A stretch of DNA of 23,992 nucleotides from Microbacterium sp. (GCA_003524435.1 DQHP01000141.1:1-23992), one strand, 5' to 3'; positions 1 to 7,483 are shown, counted from the stretch's first letter. Translations and numbers: made by a program. The notes: generated by a model from the sequence alone, not told the origin.

Positions 1-774
1 CGGCTGCGCACGGAGCTGGTCAGTCGCGCCATAGAAGGCGGCGCGGAAGCGCGTGACGCCTTAGAGCGGCTGGGCCTTTCCGGACAGCGGGTGTGCGTTG
101 CCGCAGCGACGCTGGCGCCGGTTCCCGAAGGGGAAACACGCAGCGATCAGGATGTCATTGCAGACCGCGAACGTCTCGCCGATGCCCTCGCTCTCAATCT
201 CTCCGCCGTGCAGCGCGGCGCCGCTGTCGCCCTCGTCGTTGACACGGTGTACGGCATCCTGCCCACAGCCGATGCCGCTGCGGAAGAGCGCGCAGCTCAC
301 CTGGCCGAAGATTTTCTGCAGCGTGTGGATACCCGCTTGCCCGCGCTGATCGGAATCGGCCAGCCCGCAGAATCCGTGGCGGAGATTTCTCGGTCACGCG
401 TACAGGCACGCCGCGTGCTGCGAGTCCTCTCAGAGCACCCTGGTCGCAGACGCGTCGCCCGCCTCGCCGAGGTTGAAACCGAATCACTGCTGCTAGAGCT
501 ACGCGACCTGCGCGCGTCGCGCGGCGATATCAGCTCCACCGAGCTCACCCGGCTTATCGAGTACGACACCCGCAATGATTCTCAGCTCGTGGTGACGCTC
601 GCCGCGTGGTTAGACAGCTTCGGAGATGTGAAGTCTGCCGCTGCCGCCAGCTTTGTGCACCCGAACACTTTCCGCTATCGACTGCGCCGCGTCATCGAGG
701 TCAGCGGAATCAACCTCGATGACCCTGATCAACGCTTCGCCGCGATGCTGGAGCTTCGTACCCGGCGGATCTGA
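1..774 (+). CDS. PucR/CdaR-type transcriptional regulator, 3' part
   Basis: The reading frame is open from the first base of the window, so the 5' end lies outside; 257 residues are visible. The last about 60 residues (LVVTLAAWLDSFGDVKSAA, then HPNTFRYRLRRV) are the C-terminal helix-turn-helix of PucR/CdaR-type regulators, whose hallmark is an N-T-x-x-Y-R-L-x-R recognition helix. The part before it (visible residues about 25-185) resembles the GGDEF-like middle domain of this family. Such proteins usually activate catabolic or stress genes in response to a metabolite sensed upstream of the HTH. The target cannot be inferred, because the upstream neighbour is not visible. The gene ends 26 bases before the convergent MarR gene. 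An internal ATG-like start near position 91 would cut the domain and is not the true start. Confidence 0.85.
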   Translation, partial: RLRTELVSRAIEGGAEARDALERLGLSGQRVCVAAATLAPVPEGETRSDQDVIADRERLADALALNLSAVQRGAAVALVVDTVYGILPTADAAAEERAAHLAEDFLQRVDTRLPALIGIGQPAESVAEISRSRVQARRVLRVLSEHPGRRRVARLAEVETESLLLELRDLRASRGDISSTELTRLIEYDTRNDSQLVVTLAAWLDSFGDVKSAAAASFVHPNTFRYRLRRVIEVSGINLDDPDQRFAAMLELRTRRI

Positions 775-809
775 GGCTCCCGGATTATGCACCGTGACAG
801 CTACGAAGC
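753..809. terminator. Possible bidirectional hairpin between convergent genes
   Basis: GCTTCGTA (753-760) and TACGAAGC (802-809) are perfect 8-bp inverted arms 41 bases apart. They span the ends of the PucR-type and MarR-type genes. No clear T-run follows on either strand, so this is at best a weak terminator. Confidence 0.25.
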
Positions 810-1271
810 GAAGTCCGGTCGCGGCCAATCGCGTCCAGAATAGTCCTCGATCGCGCGGTTGAGTCGCCCGAGCAGATCGGCGAAAGCATCCCGGTCGGCG
901 TCGCTCCACTCACCCATGAGGCCGCGCATTGCCTCTCTGCTTGCCTCACGCTCTCCCTGAAGCAGCGTCACACCCTGCGCGGTCGTCGTGAACTTTCGTG
1001 CAACGCCGCCGCTCGGGTCTGCAATGCGCTCGGCGAGGTCGTCACGTAACAGCGCAGCTGTCTGCCGGTTGAGAGTGGAAGCGTCCAATCCTGTCACCGT
1101 CTTGAGCTCGCTGATGCTCTGTGGCCCCGCAACGTGCAGCACACTGAGCAGCATGTATGCGCTCTGGTCCAACACTCCCAGCGTGCGCCTGGTGCGTCCA
1201 GACTGCGACGAAAGGTACCTGGCGAACACCATCGTCTCGTACTCAATAATGTTGACCGGATCCGTCGTCAT
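801..1271 (-). CDS. MarR-family transcriptional repressor
   Basis: A 156-residue protein of the usual MarR size. The winged helix-turn-helix runs from about residue 41 to 105 (LLSVLHVAGPQSISELK, recognition-helix region around LDASTLNRQTAALL, then the wing with R-I-A-D-P-S-G-G). N- and C-terminal helices would form the dimer interface. MarR proteins bind pseudo-palindromes as dimers and release DNA when a ligand, often a phenolic or drug, binds. The divergent neighbour is an MFS efflux pump 55 bases away, a classic MarR target arrangement. The ATG at 1271 is preceded by GGAGG (1277-1273), an unusually short one-base spacing. The next ATG would be residue 14 and would lose the first helix, so I kept the upstream start. 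Function as repressor of the pump and of itself is inferred from layout and operator-like repeats. Confidence 0.88.
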   Translation of the reverse strand: MTTDPVNIIEYETMVFARYLSSQSGRTRRTLGVLDQSAYMLLSVLHVAGPQSISELKTVTGLDASTLNRQTAALLRDDLAERIADPSGGVARKFTTTAQGVTLLQGEREASREAMRGLMGEWSDADRDAFADLLGRLNRAIEDYSGRDWPRPDFAS

Positions 1272-1291
1272 TCCTCCATGATCTCACATAT

Positions 1292-1320
1292 TTGTGCATC
1301 ATGCACATGATATGTACCAT
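1292..1320 (+). promoter_or_regulatory. Predicted leaderless promoter of the MFS gene
   Basis: A -35-like TTGTGC (1292-1297) and a -10-like TACCAT (1315-1320, TANNNT form) are separated by 17 bases. The -10 ends six bases before the GTG at 1327, so transcription would start at or next to the start codon. No Shine-Dalgarno motif precedes that GTG, which fits a leaderless mRNA, common in actinobacteria. Confidence 0.5.
1293..1307. promoter_or_regulatory. Candidate MarR operator 1 (perfect 7-1-7 palindrome)
   Basis: TGTGCAT-c-ATGCACA is a perfect inverted repeat with one central base. It overlaps the predicted -35 of the MFS promoter and lies upstream of the divergent marR start, so a bound dimer could block both genes. 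Confidence 0.6.
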
Positions 1321-1325
1321 GCATA
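1311..1325. promoter_or_regulatory. Candidate MarR operator 2 (degenerate copy)
   Basis: TATGTAC-c-ATGCATA matches operator 1 at 11 of 15 positions. Its centre (1318) lies 18 bases from the centre of operator 1 (1300). Five of seven base pairs are symmetric. It covers the -10 region and ends two bases before the GTG start of the pump gene. Confidence 0.45.
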
Positions 1326-1326
1326 A

Positions 1327-2817
1327 GTGACTTCTTCGCCTACTACCGACAACACGCCCATTCAGGACGCCCCGATCGTCCGCTCCGGCCTCATCATCGC
1401 GGTGCTGGCCGCCGCCGGCATCGTCGTCTCCCTGGCGCAGACTCTTGTCGTACCGATCATCGGCATCCTTCCGCAGCTCTTCGATACCACGGCAGCGAAC
1501 GCTTCCTGGATCATCACCGTTACTCTGCTGACCGCGGCGATCTCCAACCCCGTCGCGGGACGCCTCGCCGATATGTACGGCAAGAAGAGAATGATGCTGA
1601 TCGCGCTGATCCCGTTCATCGTGGGCTCTGTCGTGTGCGCCCTCGCCGGCGACGTCACAACCATGATCATCGGCCGCGGACTGCAGGGTCTCGCCTCCGG
1701 TCTCGTGCCGCTGGGAATTGCTCTCCTGCACGATGTGCTCCCGAAGGAGAAGGTCGGCAACGCCATTGCGCTGATGAGCTCTTCGATGGGCATCGGCGGT
1801 GCACTCGGCCTGCCCATCGCCGCAGGTGTCAGCCAGTTCGCCAGCTGGCGCGTATTGTTCTGGGTTACCGCATTGGCCGCATTGCTCATCGCCGTCGCGA
1901 TCTTCATTGCAGTCCCCGTCCGCAACATGATGCGCAACGAGAGAAAATTCGACTACGTCGGCAGCGTGGGACTCGCAATCGGGCTGACCGCACTGCTGTT
2001 GGCGATCTCCCAGGGCTCTGAGTGGGGCTGGACAAGCGTGCCGACACTCTCGTGCTTCGTGATCGCCGTGGTCGTCCTGCTGTTGTGGGGAAAATACGAA
2101 CTCGGACGACGCTCACCTCTGGTAAATCTGCGCACCACAGTGACCCCGGTCGTGCTGCTGACCAACGTCGCGTCAATCCTGATCGGCTTCGCGATGTATG
2201 CAATGAATCTCATCGCCCCGCAGGTCATGCAACTGCCTGCGGAGATTGGCTACGGGCTCAGCCAGACGATGATCCAGATGGGGTTGTGGCTTGCCCCCAT
2301 GGGACTCGGCATGATGGCGGTCTCCAAAATCGGCGCCACGATCAGTCGCCGCCACGGACCAAAGACAACACTCATCACCGCCAGCATCGTGATTTCGATC
2401 GGCTATGGAACGGCTGCCCTCGTACTTGCCACCATCGGCGCACGAGAGCCCGGCGTCGCCGACGGCGCGACAATCATGTGGACGCTGATTCTGATGGCGA
2501 TCGGAACGACCATCACCGGCTGCGGCATCGGGCTCGCCTTCGGCGCTATGCCGGCACTCATCATGGGCGCTGTTCCCACAGGTGACAAGGCCGCAGCAAA
2601 CGGCTTCAACTCGCTCATGCGCTCGCTCGGTGCCACCTCATCGGCTGCGATCATCGGCGTCGTACTCGCGACGATGGCTGTCCCCGTCGGCCAACACACG
2701 ATACCCACTCACGCGGGTTTCTTGGTTTCGCTCATGATCGGATGCCTCGCCGCCATCGTTGCCGCATTCATCACGGCGGCGATCCCTGGTAAGTCGAAGG
2801 GCTCGCCGGCGCACTAA
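1327..2817 (+). CDS. MFS multidrug efflux transporter, 14-helix DHA2 type
   Basis: A 496-residue, strongly hydrophobic membrane protein, the length expected for the 14-helix drug:H+ antiporter (DHA2) branch of the major facilitator superfamily. Between helices 2 and 3 it carries the family motif A in the form G-R-L-A-D-M-Y-G-K-K-R (about residues 79-89). Later it has the R-G-L-Q-G-L motif B region with its conserved arginine, and L-G-L-P-I-A-A-G resembling motif C of exporters. It starts with GTG at 1327, without a ribosome-binding site. It is divergent from a MarR regulator, so it is probably de-repressed by its substrate or a related compound. The protein would sit in the cytoplasmic membrane and export small hydrophobic molecules using the proton gradient. 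The substrate cannot be read from sequence. It converges on metI with a 22-base gap. Confidence 0.9.
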   Translation: MTSSPTTDNTPIQDAPIVRSGLIIAVLAAAGIVVSLAQTLVVPIIGILPQLFDTTAANASWIITVTLLTAAISNPVAGRLADMYGKKRMMLIALIPFIVGSVVCALAGDVTTMIIGRGLQGLASGLVPLGIALLHDVLPKEKVGNAIALMSSSMGIGGALGLPIAAGVSQFASWRVLFWVTALAALLIAVAIFIAVPVRNMMRNERKFDYVGSVGLAIGLTALLLAISQGSEWGWTSVPTLSCFVIAVVVLLLWGKYELGRRSPLVNLRTTVTPVVLLTNVASILIGFAMYAMNLIAPQVMQLPAEIGYGLSQTMIQMGLWLAPMGLGMMAVSKIGATISRRHGPKTTLITASIVISIGYGTAALVLATIGAREPGVADGATIMWTLILMAIGTTITGCGIGLAFGAMPALIMGAVPTGDKAAANGFNSLMRSLGATSSAAIIGVVLATMAVPVGQHTIPTHAGFLVSLMIGCLAAIVAAFITAAIPGKSKGSPAH

Positions 2818-2830
2818 AATCACGCCGGCA

Positions 2831-2874
2831 GAACGTGGATCAGCGCCGCATCACCCTGCGCGCGATCCACGTTC
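2831..2874. terminator. 11-bp stem hairpin at the metI / MFS convergent junction
   Basis: GAACGTGGATC (2831-2841) and GATCCACGTTC (2864-2874) are perfect inverted arms with a 22-base loop. The hairpin includes the metI stop codon. On the minus strand a short T-run (complement of 2816-2819) follows about 11 bases later, so it could help end the metQNI transcript, though it is not a textbook terminator. Confidence 0.45.
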
Positions 2875-3499
2875 CCAGGCCCTGCACCAGGTGCACGAAC
2901 ACGACGATCAGCACGATCGCGGCCCACATGACGACCGGCTCAAACTGTCGGAAACCATAGATCTGCGCGAAGGCACCCAGTCCGCCACCGCCGATAAGGC
3001 CCGCCATCGCCGTCATGTCGATAATTGCAACGACGATGAACGTGTATCCAAGAATCAGCGGTCCGAGCGCTTCGGGAATCACGATCGTCAGCAGAATTCG
3101 CCAGGGCCCTGCTCCCATGGAGCGCGCGGCCTCAATCACACCCGGTGACACCGAGACGAGATGCTGTTCGACGATGCGGCCGATCGCGAAAGATGCGGCG
3201 ATTCCGATCGCAAAGGCGCCGGCAGTAATTCCGATGCCTGTGCCGATGACCACCCGCGTGAACGGCTGCAAAACGGCAAGAAATATGACGAACGGGATCG
3301 GGCGGAAGAAGTTGATGATGAAGTTGACCACCACGGATACCGGCCGGTTCGGAAGCACGCCGCCCGGGCGGGTTGCGTAAGTGCCTACGCCGATGATGAG
3401 CCCGAGCACGCCGCCAAGGACGAGCGCGAACGACGTCATGTAGAGCGTCTCGACGGCGGCCTGCCAGAAGTCTCCCTGAAGTTCGATTAGGCGGTCCAT
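2840..3499 (-). CDS. metI: Methionine ABC transporter permease MetI
   Basis: A 219-residue inner-membrane protein with about five predicted hydrophobic segments, the normal size for MetI. It carries the ABC-permease EAA-type cytoplasmic loop (A-R-S-M-G-A-G-P-W-R-I-L around residues 125-137) that docks to the ATPase. The N-terminus (Q-G-D-F-W-Q-A-A-V-E-T-L-Y-M-T) is typical of MetI. Its ATG overlaps the metN stop by one base (TAATG), so the two genes are translationally coupled. With MetN and MetQ it forms the importer for L-methionine and often D-methionine or methionine derivatives. It is the last gene of the metQ-metN-metI operon and ends in a hairpin. Transport specificity is assigned from the family, not shown by the sequence alone. 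Confidence 0.92.
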   Translation of the reverse strand: MDRLIELQGDFWQAAVETLYMTSFALVLGGVLGLIIGVGTYATRPGGVLPNRPVSVVVNFIINFFRPIPFVIFLAVLQPFTRVVIGTGIGITAGAFAIGIAASFAIGRIVEQHLVSVSPGVIEAARSMGAGPWRILLTIVIPEALGPLILGYTFIVVAIIDMTAMAGLIGGGGLGAFAQIYGFRQFEPVVMWAAIVLIVVFVHLVQGLGTWIARRVMRR

Positions 3500-4542
3500 T
3501 AGCGAGCCTCCCCTGCCGAAAGATCAGTCACCGTGACGTGCGTGCTGATCTGTGCCAGCGTGCTGTCTATCGCGGCATCCGTTCCACGAATTGCCAGCGT
3601 CAGGTTCCCGAAAGCGCGACCGCGAATGTCGTTGATGCCGCCGTAGATGAGTTCGAAGTCAAGGCCCGCTGCGGCGAGGTCCACGAAGACCTGCGCCTGA
3701 GAGGAGTCACCGTCACGGAACGAGAAAGTGACGATGCGTCCGGCGTGCCGCTCCTGCAGCACTGCGCGCTCTGCCGGTGAGGGGACCCCCTTGATCACCG
3801 TGCCGACAAACCGTTGCGATGCGGGATGCTGCGGGTCTGAGAACACGTCGAAGACTTCGCCCTGCTCGATGACCCGTCCGGAGTCCATCACTGCGACCTT
3901 CGTCGCGATCGTCTGAATGACGTCCATCTCGTGCGTGATGATCACGATCGTCACGCCCTGCTCGTCGTTGACACGCTTGAGCAGGGCGAGCACCTCGTGT
4001 GTCGTTTGCGGATCAAGGGCACTGGTCGCTTCATCGGCGAGAAGAATCGCAGGCCTGGTGGCGAGTGCACGCGCGATGCCGACCCGCTGTTTCTGTCCGC
4101 CCGAGAGCTGCTCGGGGTAAGCGCGCGCCTTATCGCTCAAACCAACGAATGCGAGCAACTCCGTGACGCGCTCATCGATGTCTTGCTTTGACCAACCGGC
4201 GAGTTTGAGCGGGTAAGCAATGTTTGCCCGCACAGACTTCGCAGAAAAGAGGTTGAACTGCTGGAAGATCATGCCGATGCCACCGCGCACCCGGCGCAGA
4301 TCCCGCTCGGCTAGCGATGTGATGTCGTCCCCGTCTACGACGATTGTGCCGCTGGTCGCGGGCTCAAGGGCATTGATGAGCCGCACCAGAGTGGACTTAC
4401 CCGCGCCGGAGTACCCGATGATGCCGAAGACGTCGCCCTTGTCGACCTGCAGCGAAACTTTGTCGACAGCAATCGTGGGCTGAGCGTCGCGGCTCGACGG
4501 CGGGTAGGTCTTCGAGACGTTCTCGAGTGTCACGATCGGCAT
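3499..4542 (-). CDS. metN: Methionine ABC transporter ATP-binding protein MetN
   Basis: A 347-residue ABC ATPase. The Walker A is GYSGAGKST (43-51), the signature LSGGQ (146-150) and the Walker B I-L-L-A-D-E-A (166-172). An H-loop histidine follows in I-I-I-T-H-E-M-D. The Q-loop context F-Q-Q-F-N-L-F is typical of MetN. After the nucleotide-binding domain comes an extension of about 80 residues (265-345) matching the NIL/C2 regulatory domain that in E. coli MetN binds methionine and inhibits transport when the cell is replete; retention of that feedback here is inferred. The start is ATG at 4542 with GGAGAA about six bases upstream. It is separated from metQ by 75 bases holding a strong hairpin, and it overlaps metI by one base. 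Confidence 0.93.
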   Translation of the reverse strand: MPIVTLENVSKTYPPSSRDAQPTIAVDKVSLQVDKGDVFGIIGYSGAGKSTLVRLINALEPATSGTIVVDGDDITSLAERDLRRVRGGIGMIFQQFNLFSAKSVRANIAYPLKLAGWSKQDIDERVTELLAFVGLSDKARAYPEQLSGGQKQRVGIARALATRPAILLADEATSALDPQTTHEVLALLKRVNDEQGVTIVIITHEMDVIQTIATKVAVMDSGRVIEQGEVFDVFSDPQHPASQRFVGTVIKGVPSPAERAVLQERHAGRIVTFSFRDGDSSQAQVFVDLAAAGLDFELIYGGINDIRGRAFGNLTLAIRGTDAAIDSTLAQISTHVTVTDLSAGEAR

Positions 4543-4571
4543 GAGTTCTCCGGTGCTGAAGGGTGGAACGG

Positions 4572-4602
4572 GAATCGGGCGCCCAAGCCGGACGCCCGAT
4601 TC
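4572..4602. other. 10-bp stem-loop between metQ and metN
   Basis: GAATCGGGCG (4572-4581) and CGCCCGATTC (4593-4602) form a perfect inverted repeat with an 11-base loop, inside the metQ-metN gap. No T-run follows on the minus strand. It therefore looks more like an mRNA-stabilising or processing hairpin, or a leaky terminator, than a full stop. It could raise the amount of binding protein relative to MetN and MetI. Confidence 0.6.
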
Positions 4603-4617
4603 TCACGCAAGAAGAGG

Positions 4618-5517
4618 TCAGCCGTTGGCGACGACGTCTTTCTGGACTTTCTTGAGCAGCGCAACGAGCTCTTCGACCGGCGTCTGAAGCGATACTCCGG
4701 TGCCCCCGGAAGACTCATCGAGGCCAGCCTGGACCTCTTCGTTCGTCTGGAAGATCTCGACGAGTTTGGCATAGGTCTCGTTGTCGGCGTCTTCTGCACG
4801 CGCCGCGAAGATGTTGACGTACTGCAGCGCACTGTCATCTGCGGCGTCATCGGTGAAGAGCGCATCGTCAAAGCTCAATCCCGCACCCTCGACGAAGTCA
4901 TTGTTGATGATCGCCGCTGCCACATCGGGCAACGAGGTGGGGATCAGCGCCGCCTCAAGCGCCGTCACCTTCACCTTGGAGGCGGACTCGTCGATGTCGG
5001 CAATGTCGGAGAGGGCCGTTCCGCCGTCAGTGAGCTCAATGAGCCCCGCAGACTGAAGCACGAGAAGGGCACGGGCTTGGTTGGACGCATCGTCTGGAAC
5101 AGCGACGCTCTCACCCCGGGGGATGCTGTCAATGTCGTCGTATTTCGTGGAGTACACCCCGAGCGGGTACGCCTGGGTGGAACCGATCGGTGTGAGGTCC
5201 TGCCCGGCAGCTTCGTTGTACTGGGCGAGGTAGACGATGTGCTGGAACTGGTTCAGGTCAAGTTCGCCCTCGGCCAGTGCCGGGTTGGGCTGCTCGTAGG
5301 AGCCAAAGTCGATGAGCTCTACGGTGATGCCCTCATCTGCCGCTGCGTCGACGAATGCAGGCCACTGTGGGTCTGACTTGCCGACAACGCCGATCTTGAC
5401 GGTCGCATTTTCACCGTCGCCGCTGGCGGTGTCGGCGTCACCGGCACAACCGGCCAGGGCGACGAAAAGTGGGATCGCAGCGAGTGCAGCGATGACGGAT
5501 GTGGTGCGGCGAGACAT
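4618..5517 (-). CDS. metQ: Methionine-binding lipoprotein MetQ (NlpA family)
   Basis: A 299-residue solute-binding lipoprotein. The N-terminus has basic residues, a hydrophobic core and the lipobox L-A-G-C (cysteine about residue 24), so it should be exported by Sec and anchored in the membrane by lipid. The mature part follows the NlpA/MetQ pattern: V-K-I-G-V-V-G near the start, D-L-N-Q-F-Q-H (the conserved L-x-x-N-x-x-Q-H-x-x-Y block), then P-D-D-A-S-N-Q-A-R-A-L-L-V-L. That block is diagnostic of the family. It is the first gene of the metQNI operon; the ATG is preceded by AGGAGGA. The family also includes binders of D-methionine and dipeptides, so the exact ligand is likely rather than certain. 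Confidence 0.93.
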   Translation of the reverse strand: MSRRTTSVIAALAAIPLFVALAGCAGDADTASGDGENATVKIGVVGKSDPQWPAFVDAAADEGITVELIDFGSYEQPNPALAEGELDLNQFQHIVYLAQYNEAAGQDLTPIGSTQAYPLGVYSTKYDDIDSIPRGESVAVPDDASNQARALLVLQSAGLIELTDGGTALSDIADIDESASKVKVTALEAALIPTSLPDVAAAIINNDFVEGAGLSFDDALFTDDAADDSALQYVNIFAARAEDADNETYAKLVEIFQTNEEVQAGLDESSGGTGVSLQTPVEELVALLKKVQKDVVANG

Positions 5518-5541
5518 GGTTCCTCCTGTTGGGACTCAGCC

Positions 5542-5568
5542 ACGTTACGTAACCGAATACCGTTTCGG
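5542..5568. promoter_or_regulatory. Clustered palindromes upstream of metQ
   Basis: The perfect palindrome GTTACGTAAC (5544-5553) abuts an inverted repeat CCGAA-N6-TTCGG (5553-5568). Both lie 27 to 51 bases before the metQ ATG on the minus strand, where an operator is expected. A TANNNT -10 (TAACGT, complement of 5542-5547) overlaps the palindrome. No SAM-riboswitch-like structure fits in this 99-base gap, so control by a protein repressor seems more likely. Confidence 0.4.
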
Positions 5569-5616
5569 AGAATCGTGTGTCACAGAGCGAAATGATCTCC
5601 CTCTGCGCGGCTCCGA

Positions 5617-7461
5617 TCAGCCGAGTTGCTCGCTAACTTCAAGCCAGCGCATCTCATTTTCTTCGACCGAAGCCTCCAGAGAGCTGATGGTTTTCATCTT
5701 CTCGGCCAGGCCTTCGTAGTCCGTTTGGTCGTGCTCGACGAGCGCATGCTTGGCCTTGTCGATTTGCTGCGTGAGCTTCTGGATCTTCCGTTCGAGCGCA
5801 GACACTTCCTTTTGCACGGTGCGAAGGGCAGCGCCCTCCAACTTCGGGGTTGTTCGCTCACTCCCTGAGCCATTCGAGCTCCCTGAGCCAGTCGAAGAAG
5901 CGTTGCGCGACGAAGCCGGCGCATTCTGCTCTGCCGTGCGCAGCCGCAGATACTCGTCGACACCGCCGGGAAGATGGCGGAGGCGGCCGCCCATCACTGC
6001 ATATTGCTGGTCGGTCACGCGCTCGAGGAAGTACCGGTCGTGACTCACGACGAGCAGTGTGCCCGGCCACGAGTCGAGAAGGTCCTCGATCGCGGCGAGC
6101 ATGTCTGTGTCCATGTCGTTCGTGGGCTCGTCGAGGATCAGCACATTCGGCTGGTCCAGTAGTACGAGCAGCAACTGCAGACGGCGTTGTTGACCACCCG
6201 AGAGGTCCTTCACCGGAGTCGACAGCTGCGCCGATGCGAAGCCCAGCCTCTCCAGCAACTGGCCAGGGGTGAGTGACTGCGCTTTTGAGCCAGCGCCGAA
6301 GGTGTACTCAGTACGCAGGCTCGAGATGACGATGCGCACCGGATCATTCCAATGCTGCTCAAGTTCGTCGATCCGCTGCGTCAGCGTGCGTACCTGCACC
6401 GTCGAGCCACGCTTGATCCGGCCGCTGGTGGGCTCAAGGGTACCGGCGATGAGACTGAGCAGCGTGGACTTTCCTGCACCATTGACGCCCAGGATTCCGG
6501 TGCGCTCCCCCGGAGCGATGCGCCATTCGATATCGCGCAGCACTTCGCGTGCGGGCCCCAGGTCGGTCGCAGGGTAAATAACTCCGACGTCCAACAGATC
6601 AACGACATCCTTGCCGAGGCGTGAAGTGGCGAGCGACTGCAGAGACACCGCATCTCGAATCTCGGGCACATCTGCGATCAGCTCGTTCGCCGCGTCAATA
6701 CGGAACTTCGGCTTAGCGGTGCGAGCTGGTGCGCCGCGGCGCAGCCACGCGAGCTCTTTGCGCGCGAGGTTCTGACGCTTAGCTTCAGAGGCCGCAGCCA
6801 TCCGGTCACGCTCTACGCGCTGCAGAATGTATGCCGCATACCCGCCGTCGAAAGGCTCGACGATTCGGTCGTGGACTTCCCACGTCTCGGTGCAGACTTC
6901 ATCGAGGAACCACCGGTCGTGGGTAACGACGAGGAATGCCCCGGAGTTCGTTGCCCAGCGGCGTTTGAGGTGCCCGGCGAGCCAGGTGATCGCTTCGACA
7001 TCGAGGTGGTTGGTCGGCTCATCGAGCGCGATGATGTCCCATTCCTGGACGAGCAAAGTGGCGAGTGACACGCGCCGACGCTGGCCGCCGCTGAGTCCTG
7101 CGATGGGTGCGTCCCAGTCCAGGTCTGCCAGCAGCCCCTGGATGACGTCGCGCACACGCGCGTCACCTGCCCACTCATACTCGGGAGTATCCCCGACAAC
7201 TGCGGCGGAGATCGTGAGGGACTCGTCCAGAGTGTCGGCCTGGTCGAGTACGCCGACCGTTGTTCCCGCGCGCATTGTTACACGTCCACCATCCGGCTCT
7301 TTACGACCCGCGAGCATCGCCAAAAGCGAGCTCTTGCCGTCGCCGTTGCGGCCAACGATCCCGATCCGATCTCCCTCCTCAATTCCGAGGGTGATGGAGT
7401 CGAAGACGACCTTGGTCGGGTATTCCAGGTGGAGGCTCTCGGCCCCAAGAAGATGTGCCAT
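5617..7461 (-). CDS. ABC-F family ATPase (duplicated ABC domains), Uup-like
   Basis: A soluble 614-residue protein with two ABC ATPase domains and no membrane segments, the architecture of ABC-F ribosome-associated factors. Domain 1 has Walker A GRNGDGKSS (about 37-45), signature LSGGQ (123-127) and Walker B with LDEPTNHLD. Domain 2 has GVNGAGKST (about 325-333), LSGGQQRR and LDEPTNDMD. A basic helical linker joins them. The C-terminus (545-612) is heptad-like and probably coiled coil, as in Uup. Between domain 2 and the coil is a Ser/Gly-rich linker (513-545) holding the tandem hexapeptides STGSGS-SNGSGS. I chose the ATG at 7461 because GGGAGAG precedes it and the sequence matches the family from M-A-H-L-L-G. 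A start at 7485 would lie inside the upstream terminator. A translation or ribosome-rescue role is inferred from the family; antibiotic resistance is not indicated. Confidence 0.88.
   Translation of the reverse strand: MAHLLGAESLHLEYPTKVVFDSITLGIEEGDRIGIVGRNGDGKSSLLAMLAGRKEPDGGRVTMRAGTTVGVLDQADTLDESLTISAAVVGDTPEYEWAGDARVRDVIQGLLADLDWDAPIAGLSGGQRRRVSLATLLVQEWDIIALDEPTNHLDVEAITWLAGHLKRRWATNSGAFLVVTHDRWFLDEVCTETWEVHDRIVEPFDGGYAAYILQRVERDRMAAASEAKRQNLARKELAWLRRGAPARTAKPKFRIDAANELIADVPEIRDAVSLQSLATSRLGKDVVDLLDVGVIYPATDLGPAREVLRDIEWRIAPGERTGILGVNGAGKSTLLSLIAGTLEPTSGRIKRGSTVQVRTLTQRIDELEQHWNDPVRIVISSLRTEYTFGAGSKAQSLTPGQLLERLGFASAQLSTPVKDLSGGQQRRLQLLLVLLDQPNVLILDEPTNDMDTDMLAAIEDLLDSWPGTLLVVSHDRYFLERVTDQQYAVMGGRLRHLPGGVDEYLRLRTAEQNAPASSRNASSTGSGSSNGSGSERTTPKLEGAALRTVQKEVSALERKIQKLTQQIDKAKHALVEHDQTDYEGLAEKMKTISSLEASVEENEMRWLEVSEQLG
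5861..5896. repeat. Tandem 18-bp repeat encoding the ABC-F Ser/Gly linker
   Basis: CTCCCTGAGCCATTCGAG (5861-5878) is followed directly by CTCCCTGAGCCAGTCGAA (5879-5896), identical at 16 of 18 positions. The unit resembles a CCCTGAGCCTGTCGAA-type repeat I recall as abundant between genes in many high-GC bacteria. Here it is in frame and encodes STGSGS and SNGSGS. Confidence 0.7.
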
Positions 7462-7483
7462 GTCTCTCCCAGCGTACGCGAAC

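Noticed and set aside
61..574. Long open frames on the minus strand across the PucR-type gene
   Set aside because: They are mirror frames of a high-GC coding region without domain-like sequence or ribosome-binding sites.
5518..5616. SAM riboswitch upstream of metQ
   Set aside because: The gap is only 99 bases and shows no multi-helix core or terminator; only short DNA-type palindromes are present.
5617..7461. Antibiotic-resistance ABC-F protein
   Set aside because: The Uup-like layout with a C-terminal coiled coil and the lack of a recognisable resistance-type interdomain tip argue for a housekeeping ABC-F.
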